From: Theodoxus fluviatilis | Taxonomy: Eukaryota > Mollusca > Gastropoda > Cycloneritida > Neritidae | Direction of reading: 5' to 3' | Length of the DNA stretch: 64,000 bases | Assembly (NCBI GenBank): GCA_034096865.1 | Contig: JAWQFJ010000607.1 | Location: forward strand, 12,501-76,500 | Shown: positions 1 to 10,729 of the stretch, one piece after another | Layout: each line of letters begins with the position of its first letter | Position numbering within the stretch: the first letter of the stretch is position 1 | The notes under the pieces: generated by a model | Seen by the model: the letters and a program-made list of their open reading frames with translations, nothing else | Told to the model about the DNA's origin: nothing | Databases searched by the model: none | Made by a program: the position numbers and the translations under genes

Positions 1-287
1 ATGGAGGTGGGGGTGGGGTGTTAATATGAATGAGGATGGGGGTGTGGAGTGTCTATGGCATGTGTTAGGCTGATGCTGAGTATCAACAAACATACAACCT
101 ATCTTCACGACGTTATAATATGTCATAAAGTGGCAATGATTTCACTCATGCTTCACAAGCTCCACTGAGCCTGACGTTTCTGTTTCACGTCTCATGCAAG
201 CACGTGCGAAATGCAGTTTCTCCCCTTGTCATGCGGTTTCCCCCTTTTCCTCAAGGGGTATAACTCTGACGCAAATATCCTACTGGA

Positions 288-299
288 CAAAATGGCGGC
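288..299 (+). promoter_or_regulatory. YY1-like motif over the MED11 start codon
   Basis: The string CAAAATGGCGGC spans the start codon and matches the YY1 consensus AANATGGCGGC. YY1 motifs just downstream of the transcription start are common in TATA-less housekeeping promoters, so MED11 probably starts transcription shortly upstream. No TATA box is visible nearby. Function is inferred from the motif only. Confidence 0.45.
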
Positions 300-563
300 A
301 TCAGCTACACGCGATCGAATTAACCAGCTTGAAAGGATCGAGAGAGAGATTGCGAACGCTCTCAGCCATGCAAGTAGGTTGCAATTGTTCATTTGTAATT
401 ATGATTTTTTTAAAATCATGCCTGCATTATAAGTGGATGAAACTTTCTCTTGGCAAGTTGTTCGTCTCTAATTCACTGCAACACTGCATAGAATAGATTG
501 TAATGGAGAAAGCAGAGGATGTAAACAGTTCGCATGTCATTCAATACAAGGGGAGAGAGAGAG

Positions 564-645
<82 letters not shown>

Positions 646-3600
646 GGTTCAGACCATAGATTAGTGACAAACGTCTGACACGAAACCACAGATGACGTTC
701 CAATTGTTGTTGAACACCCCCTGTGGGTTGGTGAGAAGAATCTACCCACCGTGTCTCCGTACGTGTTTCGTAAGAGGCGAATAACTAGGGAAATAATGAC
801 TTGATATGTTCTTTTTGGAATACATTCCAACCATTCGTATGTATATCGGTATTAACTGTCTTTATCATAAAGTTTATGGCTAAACCTATTACGTATTAGT
901 ATAATACTTATTAGCCTGCAAAGGCTGATTGGCCGTAGTGGTTAGCGCGCTGGACCTACAGTCGCTTGCGGCCAGTGGGTGCGGCGTTCGAAGCTGCGCG
1001 GTCCCCAGAGTTGCATCCTTGAGCAAGATGCTTAACTCGCATTGCTTCTCCCCACCCAGGAGTGAAACCGGGTACCAAACGGCCCTCTTCAGGGCTACCA
1101 AACGGCCCTCCTCAGGGCTTTACAGGTCTTTCGGATGGGACCTTCATAAACCGAGGTCTAGTGGGTGATACGCGCACTATAAAGATCCTGACGCTCATGT
1201 CCTTGACGGGTGAGTGCCGGCCACAGAAAACATATACCCAGCACGCACAACTCCCCACCCAGGAGTAACAAGAAGGGCAAAGCCCATACGACTCACATGC
1301 TTGACCTTGACCTTTATATGACCTTGACCTTCAGGTGACCTTCAAGGTCAAGGTCAAACAACTAAACATATCAATGACATCATACACGAAGAAATGCTTT
1401 ACACATTTTTCCTACCAAAATACATGTGACCTTGACCCAAGGTCAAGGTCATCCAAGGTCATGCAACACAAAGCTGTTAATTCAAGACATAGGAAGCACA
1501 ATGGTGCTTATTGGCACTTTCTACCATGAGATATGGTCACTTTTAGTGGTTCACTACCCCATTTTGGTCACATTTCATAAGGGTCAAAGTGACCTTGACC
1601 TTGATGATATGTGACCAAATGTGTCTCATGATGAAAGTATAACATGTGCCCCACATAATTATTAAGTTTGAAACAGTTATCTTCCATAGTTCAGGGTCAA
1701 GGTCACTTCAAAATATGTATACAATCCAACTTTGAAGAGCTCCTGTGACCTTGACCTTGAAGCAAGGTCAACCAAACTGGTATCAAAAGATAGGGCTTGC
1801 TTTGACCTATATACCACTTGTAGCTAAGGTCGCCATTCTCAATAACGTGGGAGAAAATTGGGAAAATGTGAAAAATGACTGTTTTTGAGACCACATTTAT
1901 GGCTCCTGTGACCTTGACCTTGAAGCAAGGTCAAGTCACTATGTATATTTTTTGAGGCCTTGTCATCATACACCATCATGCCACATTTGGTGTTGATAGA
2001 CTTAATAGTCTCCGAGAAAAATCCAACGTTTAAGTTTTTTACGGACGCCCGCCCGGACGGACGGACGGACGGACGGACGGACGGACGACACGGCTCAGTA
2101 CATAGACTCACTTTTGCTTCGCATGTGAGTCAAAAAACCGGGTGTCTGCAGAATCTTCACATTGTTGAAGGCGGCAGACTAGAGAAAGAAGAAGAAGAAC
2201 TCCATCCATTTTGTCGTTTGACAGAACAGATCAGATGACTGATAAGTAATGAGGTGCAATTTCAGGTCTGTTTTAACTTGTATGTATGTATGTATGTATT
2301 TTCATTTTTACTGCGCCATTATCACAAAAACATGCTCATGGCGCGACAAGACGAAATAAAAAAGTTTTGAGGCCAGTCTTAAATGCGGCCAAGGTTGGAC
2401 TAGCCCTCAGTCCCTCAGGAAGTTGGTTCCAGAGTCTCGGTCCAACAACGCTGAAGGAGCGGTCACCGAAGCTCCGTAACCTTGTTTGTGGGACAATCAA
2501 GAGTCTTCTTTTTGAGGAACGGAGATTCCTTGTGGGGTTGTGAGGTCTAAGGAGTTCTCCGAGGTAGGTTGGGGCTTCACCAGATTCACTTAGTCATCAT
2601 GTTTTGCAATGGTTCAATGCAGTTGCCTTGCAAATGTGTGAATGAATCACCAGTCGCTCTTATTGAGAATCCAAGAGGAGACATAATCACAGACACATTG
2701 TGGTAATGGATATTTTTAAACAGGTATTTTCATAATCCTGAAGCCCTTGGTTTACTGGAACATATAACTTGCTGCGAAAGAAGCCAGATTTCAGCATACA
2801 GCATGAGCTGCCTTGATACCACTGTGAGCTGTTGTATGAGTTGAGGCTACAGAAATGACCAGTTTCACATGCGCAGTAAAAATTTCCCACCAATTTACAT
2901 AGAGGCATCCTCAATTATGTATTGCAAGTTTCTAAAATATGCAAAGATTGTCAACATAGAGTGTACTGTAATGCTGCAGTATTGTAGGAGACCCATCCTC
3001 CAAATGCCGCCACACTGAATCAAAGAAGTGACAACAACCCGTTGCTGAAGTAGGAAAGTAGCACCAGTGTCAATGACTGCTAGCACATGGATGTGAGCAT
3101 TGTAAGTTTGCTGGAGTAGGAAAGTAACACCAGTGTCAAAGACTGTGCTAGCACATGGATGTAAGCACTGTAAGTTCGCTGGATGCGACCCAATTCCTGT
3201 AGTACATGATTGCATCGTTGCATTAGACTTCCTTGCCAGTGCTTGCTGCATGACTGCCTGCCTGCTTGCTGTTTTTGTGTGTGCTGCTGTCATTAAATGC
3301 TGTGACTGTTCATGTGATTGTCTGTCCATGGTATTTCTGACTTCTTGCTATGCATGCATTCTGTGTATATGACTGATTACTTGCTCTGTTTTCCAGGCCA
3401 GTCCCTGCAGGAACTGTCCAAGGACAGACCCAACGCCAAGCAAGTGGAGACACACACCACCAACTTCCTCAAGACGCTCCAGGATGTGGAAAACGGCCTG
3501 AGCAACCAAATCAACTACCTGACCCAAGTCTCCACAGGTAAGTGACTTCTGTAACATGACATTGATTGACTTATCCCTCAAACACACACACACATACATG

Positions 3601-3768
3601 TACACATGACTTACACACACACGACACACACACATGGATATATATGTGTGTGCGCGCACACACACACACACACTCACGCGTGCGCACGCACACACACACA
3701 CTCACACACACACACCTGTACACATGACTCGCCCACATGGATATGCAAGTGCGCACACACACACGCAT

Positions 3769-3817
<49 letters not shown>

Positions 3818-4721
3818 GAGCACAAACAAGAGGCAAGCCCACTAGCACATGCATAGACATACATATGGGCACTTTCACACATACCTCATGCACTTGCGGG
3901 TGCGCAGCACATGCACACACATGCTAGCATACACAAATGTGCATAGGTACGTACTCACAAAAAGCACTCTGAAAACAAAGACAAAACAGTGTCTATATGT
4001 GCACACATATACAGAATGATAATTGATATACTTGATAAGCTTGGTTGCCATTTGATGACACTGATACTTCTTTGACAGAACTCATGTTTCTGTGTAATAT
4101 GTTGCCATTGCAGATGCGTTCACTTAGCTCATTCTAGCCCAGTTGACGTCACGTGATGAAATTTATGCAAATGGAGGTCACATGAGAGGCTTGTGCGATA
4201 GCCGATCTGCTCCCTGACATACACCGTCAAAGTAGTTCTAAGACTATTTCGCACAAAACTCATAACTTACTCTTGTTGAGGCAATAAACAAGTGTTGTTC
4301 GATAAGATAAAATGTTTGCGTTGAAATGGAAAAAAGTTTTGACATCTGAATGATTTCTGTAAAAAAGTGGAGAGAAAAATAGTAACAGAATGAACTATTT
4401 TTGGCGCAATGCTGTATCACGAAGGGTCAAGTCTATTACGCATTCATTGCGAACTGTGCCAGAGTCAATACTGACTCGGGTTCACTGAATGCACTTAGCT
4501 AGCAGTACTTTACAGGCACATGGATGTCATAGAGACTAAAATGTGATGCTAATGTCACAACTAGCTGACAGTGCAGTGGAAAAATGTTCATGAAATAATT
4601 TTGCTTTCATCGTTCACATTTTAATATGAGTCTTGGGGATTGGGGTGAGGGGTGGTAAGAAGAGGGAGCTAGAGAGAGAGAGATCCATCCATGATTATCT
4701 TTAGTTGAATCGCTGTGAGAG

Positions 4722-4806
<85 letters not shown>

Positions 4807-5276
4807 CATCCATGATAAACTTTAGTTAAATCAATAAATGGCTGTAAGAGTGTGTCCATGATCATGCAAATGTGAAATTCCTCAATGCTGCATCTTTGAT
4901 GCAAACTTTCTTCTATCCCCCCACCCCCTACCCTTGCCCTCTCACTAAAAAAACAACATTGCTTTGAATTTATTGCTGCTGTGTTAGACTGACTGTTTAA
5001 CACAGAATCACAAATGCATCTGTGAGTTGTGAGTTGTATATTTGCACAGCTTGGCATGGTATACTGACTGGCTGCAGGTTTCATGTAGAGCATTGCTCAC
5101 TGCTTGCAGGACAACCACACGAGGGGTCATGCTACGCCTCACAGAAGGACCTGCAGATGGCATACCACCGCATTGAGCACGTCAAGAGTCGACTGGGTGT
5201 ACTGGACAAATTGCGCACTGAGCACCATCGAGCCAACCTGATGACCCGAAGCTACTCGATGCCAGAGCAGCCCTAG
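292..5276 (+). CDS. MED11: Mediator complex subunit 11, three exons
   Basis: Exons are 292-373, 3397-3537 and 5110-5276, giving a 129-residue product. Each intron has a GT donor and an AG acceptor (the exon 2 end reads ACAG|GTAAGT), and every junction falls in phase 1. The reading frame opens [19 protein letters not shown] and runs across the splices into [21 protein letters not shown], which I recognise as MED11 (the human protein is about 117 residues). MED11 is a helical subunit of the Mediator head module, paired with MED22, and contacts RNA polymerase II and TFIIH during initiation in the nucleus. The last ~20 residues (basic, ending SYSMPEQP) extend past the usual C-terminus. The start is the only ATG in frame with the family N-terminus and sits in a YY1-type context. 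Intron 1 is 3 kb and packed with repeats. No clear AATAAA signal was found close downstream. Confidence 0.94.
550..642. repeat. (GA)n microsatellite
   Basis: Nearly pure GA dinucleotide tract of about 90 bp in MED11 intron 1. The long Leu/Ser open frames across it are artefacts of the repeat. Confidence 0.95.
925..1266 (+). mobile_element. tRNA-derived SINE
   Basis: A tRNA-like head carries an A-box-like GGCCGTAGTGGTTAGCGCG and a B-box-like GCGTTCGAAGC. It is followed by a core like that of V-SINE-type elements (TTGCATCCTTGAGCAAGATG). Two short repeats (ACCAAACGGCCCTC) lie in the body. It abuts the next element directly at the shared CCCACCCAGGAGT end. Confidence 0.65.
1267..2137 (-). mobile_element. 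AGGTCA-rich MITE-like element, copy 1
   Basis: Minus-strand copy of a ~860-bp dispersed element. On its own strand it starts TTTTTGACTCACATGCGAAG, then a (GTCC)n stretch, and ends GCATGTGAGTC followed by GTATGGGCTTTGCCCTTCTT. The 11-mers GACTCACATGC and GCATGTGAGTC form an exact inverted pair near the two ends. The interior carries more than a dozen AGGTCA/TGACCT half-sites, many as overlapping TCAAGGTCA. No coding capacity was seen. Confidence 0.8.
2336..2580 (-). pseudogene. Truncated non-LTR retrotransposon (RT C-terminal tail)
   Basis: On the minus strand the frame reads [11 protein letters not shown] and then [25 protein letters not shown] and a TGA stop at 2336-2338. This is the typical C-terminal end of CR1/Jockey-type ORF2 polyproteins after the reverse transcriptase. 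Only the 3' end is present, as expected for 5'-truncated retrotransposition. Confidence 0.75.
3051..3182. repeat. 66-bp tandem duplication
   Basis: Two copies of a unit beginning TAGGAAAGTA and including CACCAGTGTCAA, offset by 66 bp, in MED11 intron 1. Confidence 0.75.
3580..3815. repeat. (CA)n complex microsatellite
   Basis: Interrupted CA/CG-rich dinucleotide array shortly after the MED11 exon 2 donor, with a pure CA core at about 3772-3814. His/Thr- and Cys/Val-rich frames over it are not genes. Confidence 0.93.
4107..4495. mobile_element. Dispersed repeat, family C, copy 1
   Basis: About 390 bp nearly collinear with 27095-27470. Shared words include TAGCCCAGTTGAC, ATGCAAATGGAGGTCAC and GATAGCCGATCTG, ending with GAACTGTGCCAGAGTCA. 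The sequence is AT-rich with no ORF. It lies in MED11 intron 2. Confidence 0.7.
4725..4801. repeat. (GA)n microsatellite
   Basis: Pure GA dinucleotide tract in MED11 intron 2, flanked on both sides by a short repeated word (ATCCATGATTATCTTTAGTT and a near copy). Confidence 0.95.
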
Positions 5277-6516
5277 ATAAAAGTCTTTTCCAGCAGGACT
5301 ATCCTTGATCCAGTCACTGCTGGCCAGGACATTTTTCAGGGATAATTACCATTACCTTGAACAATCTCAGAAGCAACCACTGCCAGTTCAAATGGTCTGT
5401 TACACCCAGTCTCGTCCTGAACAGTTTCCTGTTACCTGATCAGTTTTATTGTAATGACATTGCCTGGTGAAAGAGCCTAGTCAAAACTGAATAATATTAG
5501 ATTCAGTTCTTCCTTGCCTAAAGAATTAATTGAAATGAAATATTTATACATGAAGATTCAACCATTCCATGCCTCCACGGTCTTCCAGCCAGAAAAGTTC
5601 AAGATACAGTCACTCCTCATCTTCCCAAATCTGCTTTGAAGAATGGCAGCTTGAGCAGCCTCCGTAGTAGACTGATCCATGGTGGTCCCCTAAGGGTTGT
5701 CCATTTGCTGACTAGCAGTCCTGACCTCAAACTTGAAATGCTGCTTTTGACATTTCCTGGTTGGTGTGGATCTACCGTATGTAGCCAAGTAAATGTGCCC
5801 GTGCACAGGAAAACCAGGCTTAAGTATCAGATACGTCAAATAAGATTTTCCATCAATGAAATTATTTGGCTTTAAACACAAAATCAAGAGAAAACAGCAT
5901 GATTACAGCACATGATATAATTAATTCTTTCTTTCATGTCATGAAACAGAACTCTACTTAGCTTCCTGACAACTTCATTGTCAAGGAGGTGAAGTGCCGG
6001 GATCAGATGGAACTAAACCTGCAAAGAAAGAGAGGGTGACAATAGGTCCGACAATTATGCTCTCTTGAGAAAGGTTGCCCCAGAGAAGGGCCGTTAATGC
6101 TATGCGAGAGAAGTTTCCTCTCGAGGAGGTGACCCGTGTCCCGTCCTTCCAACAACTTTGTTGTGTGATTCCCAGAAAAATTTCATTGACTTTAGCCTGG
6201 TTTGCCATGCACAGGGACATATGCCATCAGAACATAGCAAGTCCTGTAATGCCTGCAGCAAGGATTCTGTCTGGTTCTCCAGCAAAGTGAAGGCATTGTC
6301 CTGCAGGGGTTTCCCTTGTCTCCATTTTCTTGTGCCAGTGTTCCTCAGCTGCCATCTTCATAGGCTTAACAGATAAAGTCAACTGTACATCACAGAGCTG
6401 ACAGCTTCATTGTGCTGGAATACCTCTCAGGATGGTGTTGTTCAATTGCAAGCCTGGCCTGGCAAGTGGCTGTGCAATTGTCTTGAAATGAATGGCAGGG
6501 AAAGATGTGCTGCAAG

Positions 6517-6603
<87 letters not shown>

Positions 6604-7335
6604 GATTTAAATGCACTCAATTAAAATATGTCTTCTAGAAATTGTTCATGGATTTTATTTGTTTTTGTGGTAGAGATAATATTCCTGCTGGCTTTTCCTG
6701 TGAGCAGGCTGGCTGGTGGTATGGCTGTTGTGGCATTTATCACACCCACTCTTGACAGGTTTCAAAATGCTGGCACCAGATGCTAGGCTGAATGGTGTAT
6801 CACTATCAGTGCTACTACTACAACTGCTACTTCTGCTACTACTACTACTACTACCCGTACTACACCTCCCTCGCCATGTTTGTTACTGTCAGTAGTTATA
6901 CTTATAGACATTTATTCATGAGGACCTAGAACTCCTATTGCAGTACTACATTGTCTATTAACCCTTTTCACCCGGCGCCCATATAGGGGCATTAAGTCCC
7001 TGGGGGGCATTAGTGACCACTTCGATGAAAATAATTTAACATTATTTCAGTTTTAGATATTTTATTTCCAAAATGAGTTTAACCAATCAAAATTAGTTTC
7101 TCTCGAACATGGTTTTGACCCAGACGGAAATAGGTCAGTCACAGTGCAAGTTTTTTTGACACCACTCTTTTGCTGCTATGTTGAAAGTCTGAAAAAACTT
7201 TGCCTCTTAGACCTCACTCACATCTTATTTTGATGTGCACTTAGTGATCAACAAAGGAATATGAGTATTGCATCAGTGCTTTCCATAAACCACCAATTCA
7301 AGTAAGTGCACATGCATTAATTTCATGATGTTTCA
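5277..7335. other. MED11 3' flank, no gene recognised
   Basis: The likely 3' UTR and intergenic DNA. A (GA)n tract lies at 6520-6600 and a short CTA/CTG triplet run near 6820-6855. No open frame resembles a known protein, and no canonical AATAAA was seen near the stop codon. Confidence 0.5.
6520..6600. repeat. (GA)n microsatellite
   Basis: Pure GA tract of about 80 bp in intergenic DNA downstream of MED11. Confidence 0.95.
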
Positions 7336-7735
7336 TGTCCCTCCAGGTTTACTGGAGGTCCTACAGACTTTATTAGTCTGTCTGTGTGTGTGTCAGTGTC
7401 TGTCCCGACTCCACGGCTTATATCTCAAAAACTACTGGACGGATTTCCTTGAGATTTTGCACACTGACTGGAAGTTAGGTCCGATTCAATATTATCAAAT
7501 TTTCAGAATCAAGGTTTGAAAAGAAAGTGACTTTTTTACATTTTGGTGTTGCAATGAAAACGATACAACAGACTCCATTTTGCAAAATCTGTGACGTGAT
7601 CATTTGACGTCGAATAACGTGACGTCATTTGCCAGGAGATTTTAGAGCAGCATGGATCCTATTATAGAATCAATGCGAGGAGAATAAATTCGAGAACATC
7701 GGTGAAGGTGAAAGAAGGATTTTTTACGATGCGTG
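7336..7735 (+). mobile_element. Family B repeat (CCTCCAGGTTTACTGG), single copy
   Basis: Begins CCCTCCAGGTTTACTGGAGG, continues with a short TGTC run, then ATCTCAAAAACTACTGGACG and TTTTGCACAC. It ends near GTGAAAGAAGGATTTTTT. The same order of blocks recurs in tandem at 16436-17330, with a far longer TGTC array. Non-coding. Confidence 0.7.
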
Positions 7736-8477
7736 TCGTTTCGTATCCTGGACGTTTTTGTACCTAGTCGTTTCGTACTAAGACGCGCACTCGGCTATTT
7801 TTACACTACGCGAAGCGAGGTACGGATTTACACACGTTGCATTGTCTTTGTCATCACAGTTTTTAACAAATTCAGCATTTTTAACAACAGTATTTTCTCC
7901 TGAGGTTCAACAGTGAAAGGAATCTTGTGCATCACAAATTACGAAGTTCGATTTTTCTGTTCTTCTCGCGTTTATCATTTTATGCTGCTCGATCGTCTGC
8001 TGCTCAGGCCGGGCGTAGATCATAATTATGCGTCCGGTGTTTATTTCTTTATTTAGACCAGCTTGTTAGGGACGTGCTTTTCCGTGGAGAAAATTGTGTA
8101 TAGATCTTTTACGAGAGATATAGTTTACTGACACCTTGACCCTTTTCCCAGCTTTAGTTTAGTGTGGGGATTTTCATTTTAGTGTTTACGCTCGCTTCTC
8201 CACGCACTCGGTTAATTATTGTTCATGTTTACAAATTACGAAACAAACGGTTTCTCACACACATATCGCTGTCAAGAAATACTATAAAAACCCTTGCACG
8301 CACTTGCATTCTGCTATTCGTTCACTAAACTTTATTCCTCACGCACGTGGCATAATCTATACAACATATCTCGCACAAGCGCTCTGGGGGAGACACGCGA
8401 AAACGGGGAGATCACTCTGTCGGAAATCTCGCTAAAATCAGCCGAGTGTGCGGTCTTATTAATGTATGGTCTTTGGT
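7736..8477. other. Intergenic stretch with GTTTCGTA motif remnants
   Basis: No gene seen. At 7738-7780 there are short copies of TCGTTTCGTA, the same motif that forms the iterated ends of the element at 51543-52099. This may be a solo end or remnant of that family. Confidence 0.4.
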
Positions 8478-8865
8478 TCAGTCTCTTAACCCTGAGATGG
8501 GTTGTTGAGGCACCACTGATGACTTTCGGACAATCTTCCTCCATCGATCTCTATCCTCTGTGGCTCGCTGTGAGTCAGCAAAGGTCAAGCCTGTCCACTC
8601 TTTGATGTAGTATTCCCACCTCTTTCTCTGCCTGCCTCTCCTTCTCCCACCTGGTACGCGTACGGTACCTTGCAGGATGGTCTTGGCCAGCCCACTGCCT
8701 CTTGACACGTGACCGTACCACTTCAGCTTTCTGCTTTTCACGATTGAGAGCAGGTCTTCGTGCTGTCCAATTGCTCTCCTGACCCTGTTGCTGATTTCCT
8801 CATTCGTGACATGGTCTTTATATGAGATGTTCAAAATCTTGCGGTGGTTTACGGAAAAGAACGTT
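8478..8865 (-). pseudogene. Truncated LINE, C-terminal tail of endonuclease-RT polyprotein
   Basis: The minus-strand frame contains NHRKILNISYKDHVTNEE, then RKLKWYGHVSRGSGLAKTI, then RRRGRQRKRW and WTGLTFADS, ending at 8478. This pattern (RRRGRQRKxW..IxEWTG) is the conserved C-terminus of LINE ORF2 proteins common in metazoans. Only this end is present, with no upstream RT motifs in frame. Confidence 0.85.
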
Positions 8866-8899
8866 ATAGATGCTTTAAAAACACTCAGCCATATCAGTT

Positions 8900-9115
8900 T
8901 TCAATGGCACATTTGGTAGAGCATTGAACTCTTGGTCATGCGTGCGCTGAAACTTTTTTCTCTCTCTTTTTTCGAGAGGTTGTGGGTTCAAACCCGACCT
9001 GGTTTTTTGTGGTTTTGTGTATGTGTGTTTTCCCCTCCTCTTTTCTCGAGAGGTTGCAGGTTCGAACCCGATCTTTTTTAAATAGTGCCAAAACCTGGAG
9101 GTTCAGCGCCAGCGG
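8900..9115 (+). mobile_element. tRNA-derived SINE, composite
   Basis: The A-box-like TTTGGTAGAGCATTGAACTC and B-box GGTTCAAACCC are followed by a second B-box-like block (GGTTGCAGGTTCGAACCCGA). A tail AATAGTGCCAAAACCTGGAG follows and recurs near 17620. Pol III promoter boxes in a degenerate tRNA body indicate a SINE rather than a functional tRNA. Confidence 0.6.
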
Positions 9116-9726
9116 TTTTTATTATACTTCGTGTATTATGTACTGCTTTGGAGAGAAATTTGTGCAGATAATTCAAGAGGAACTATGGCTTTTTAGTGAC
9201 TTTTTGATTCCTTTATTTAAAATTTCATTGAAGTATGTGCATTATGATAAGTTTGATGGTATCTCAGCACTGTTAAAACTTCCTGACCCTTTATTAATCT
9301 TGAATGAGAAAAGCCTTTATATCATCCGGCATTTCTTGAAGAAATCAACGTATTTTCATATACTTTCCATGTATTTCGGATACAAATTAATAAAAGATAT
9401 ATAAGGAAGATAACCAGCTGTCAGTGCAGCATTGTCGTGCATCAAGATAGAGGTGTGTACAGTGTTTAAAAAAAGTAGAGGATATTGATATAAATGAGAC
9501 TATAACCAAATTCCGTTTATAATCAGAGATTTGCTTTGTTTTCCCTCCAACTTACCAGTAGACAAACCAGTGATATACGACCTTCTGACCTCGAAAAAGG
9601 AAATTGCAAATTTCATACCCACACGTGCCTGCCTGCAACGGCCAATCTGATTGGTCGAGACATGGCGCTAGGGACGCCGCTAGCAAAGGGAGGTAACTCC
9701 CAGTGCGCCGCGTCACCACTCGCCAG

Positions 9727-9734
9727 TATAAATA
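9727..9734 (+). promoter_or_regulatory. TATA box upstream of the gag-like element
   Basis: TATAAATA, followed by AGCGCAGACAGAGCACGTTC, 210 bp before the retroelement coding region. The arrangement is that of a core promoter in a 5' LTR or leader, but no matching second LTR was found downstream. Confidence 0.45.
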
Positions 9735-9933
9735 GCGCAGACAGAGCACGTTCCATCTCTTTGACTTTTTTCGCTGGCACTGGAGTCATGTGCTAGGGAT
9801 TACCTCGGGTCACTTGTGTGATTTAAGGAGTTGCCGTTCCTTCGCTGGAGCTTGAGGGAAGTACTGCGGCTTGCCGCTGGTTTGGCGTCTGTTGCCGCTT
9901 GTTGTGACTTGTGTTACGTTTGAATTGTTCGCC

Positions 9934-9936
9934 NNN
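9934..9936. other. Assembly gap (NNN)
   Basis: Three N characters interrupt the sequence just before the gag-like frame. True gap size is unknown, so frame and distance across it cannot be trusted. Confidence 0.95.
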
Positions 9937-10699
9937 GAGCTAGGAAGGTTGCAGAGAAAGCCAGGGAAGCGGCCGAGAAGTTAGAGAGAGAGAGGAGGCA
10001 GGAGAGAGAGAGAGCTGAAGAGGAAGAGAGAGAGAGAAAAGACAGGGAATGGAGAGAAGAGATGTTGAGGGAAGCTGTGGAGAGAGAGAGAGCCGGGAAA
10101 TAAGGGAGAAGTGGGAAGCAAAGCGCGCTAATCCCTATGAGACTCGTGGAAAATTGCATGTGGGGAGGCAGGAGGTGCCGGTCACTGTGCTCCGTAGTAC
10201 AGCCTCAGAGATTACAGTGGTGCGGTCTGCTGTTCTTGCAGACTGGGAAGGGTCAGACACTGGGAAGAGAGTTCTGGGGACATGTTGTGGTAGTGGAATT
10301 GTGTTGTCATATGTTGACGATAGAAGTTTTCCTATTCCCCTACATGAGGTAAGACTGAGCACGGAAGAGTATTGTGGTCACGCAGTAGTTGGCGTGTTGA
10401 AACAGATGGCTCCCTCGTGGGTGGATGTGATATTGGGAAATGACTTGGCCGACCGGGAGGTGGTGGTCAGATCTGAAGAGATTGTTGTTTGTGAGGATAT
10501 TGCTGCCTCCAAGGAGAGTATCAAATGCTTTAGTTGTGGAAGGATGGGACACTGGAGACGTGATTGTCCAGTCCGAGGTGATGAATGGAGGGAGGAGCGA
10601 GGTGTGAGCCGACCGCTTGGGAAGGTTGTGTGCTTCAGATGTGAGAGAGTGGGGCATATAGCCCGAAACTGCAGAGTGGGAGTGACACATGAATCCTGA
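9937..10699 (+). pseudogene. Gag-like retroelement ORF, protease-like fold and two CCHC knuckles
   Basis: The sequence first reads as a Glu/Arg/Lys coiled coil (KAREAAEKLERERRQERER), which hits a TAA near 10098. The frame opened at 10049 carries on from there, implying a frameshift around 10085-10100. Next comes a retropepsin-like segment: GRQEVPVTVLRSTASEITVV, later SWVDVILGNDLADREVVV. The place where DTG/DSG is expected reads STA, so catalysis would be lost. It ends with two zinc knuckles, CFSCGRMGHWRRDC and CFRCERVGHIARNC. No reverse transcriptase or integrase follows. The knuckles lie after the protease-like part, the reverse of the usual Gag-Pro order. It is probably a decayed Ty3/BEL-type element; domestication cannot be excluded. 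Confidence 0.6.
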
Positions 10700-10729
10700 C
10701 GGTGTGTATCCGCGGCAAGAAAGCTGTGT

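Larger units (their letters stand above)
374..3396. other. MED11 intron 1 and its repeat content
   Basis: Non-coding. In order it holds a (GA)n tract, a tRNA-derived SINE, a minus-strand AGGTCA-rich element, a LINE 3' fragment and a 66-bp tandem duplication. The rest shows no further gene-like signal. Confidence 0.8.

Noticed and set aside
473..830. Leu/Ser-rich open frames over (GA)n here and in all similar tracts
   Set aside because: Dinucleotide repeats lack stops in several frames; no start context, splice signals or domain.
8900..9115. Functional tRNA gene
   Set aside because: A and B boxes are present but no cloverleaf stems pair, and the same tail recurs at 17.6 kb, so it is a SINE.
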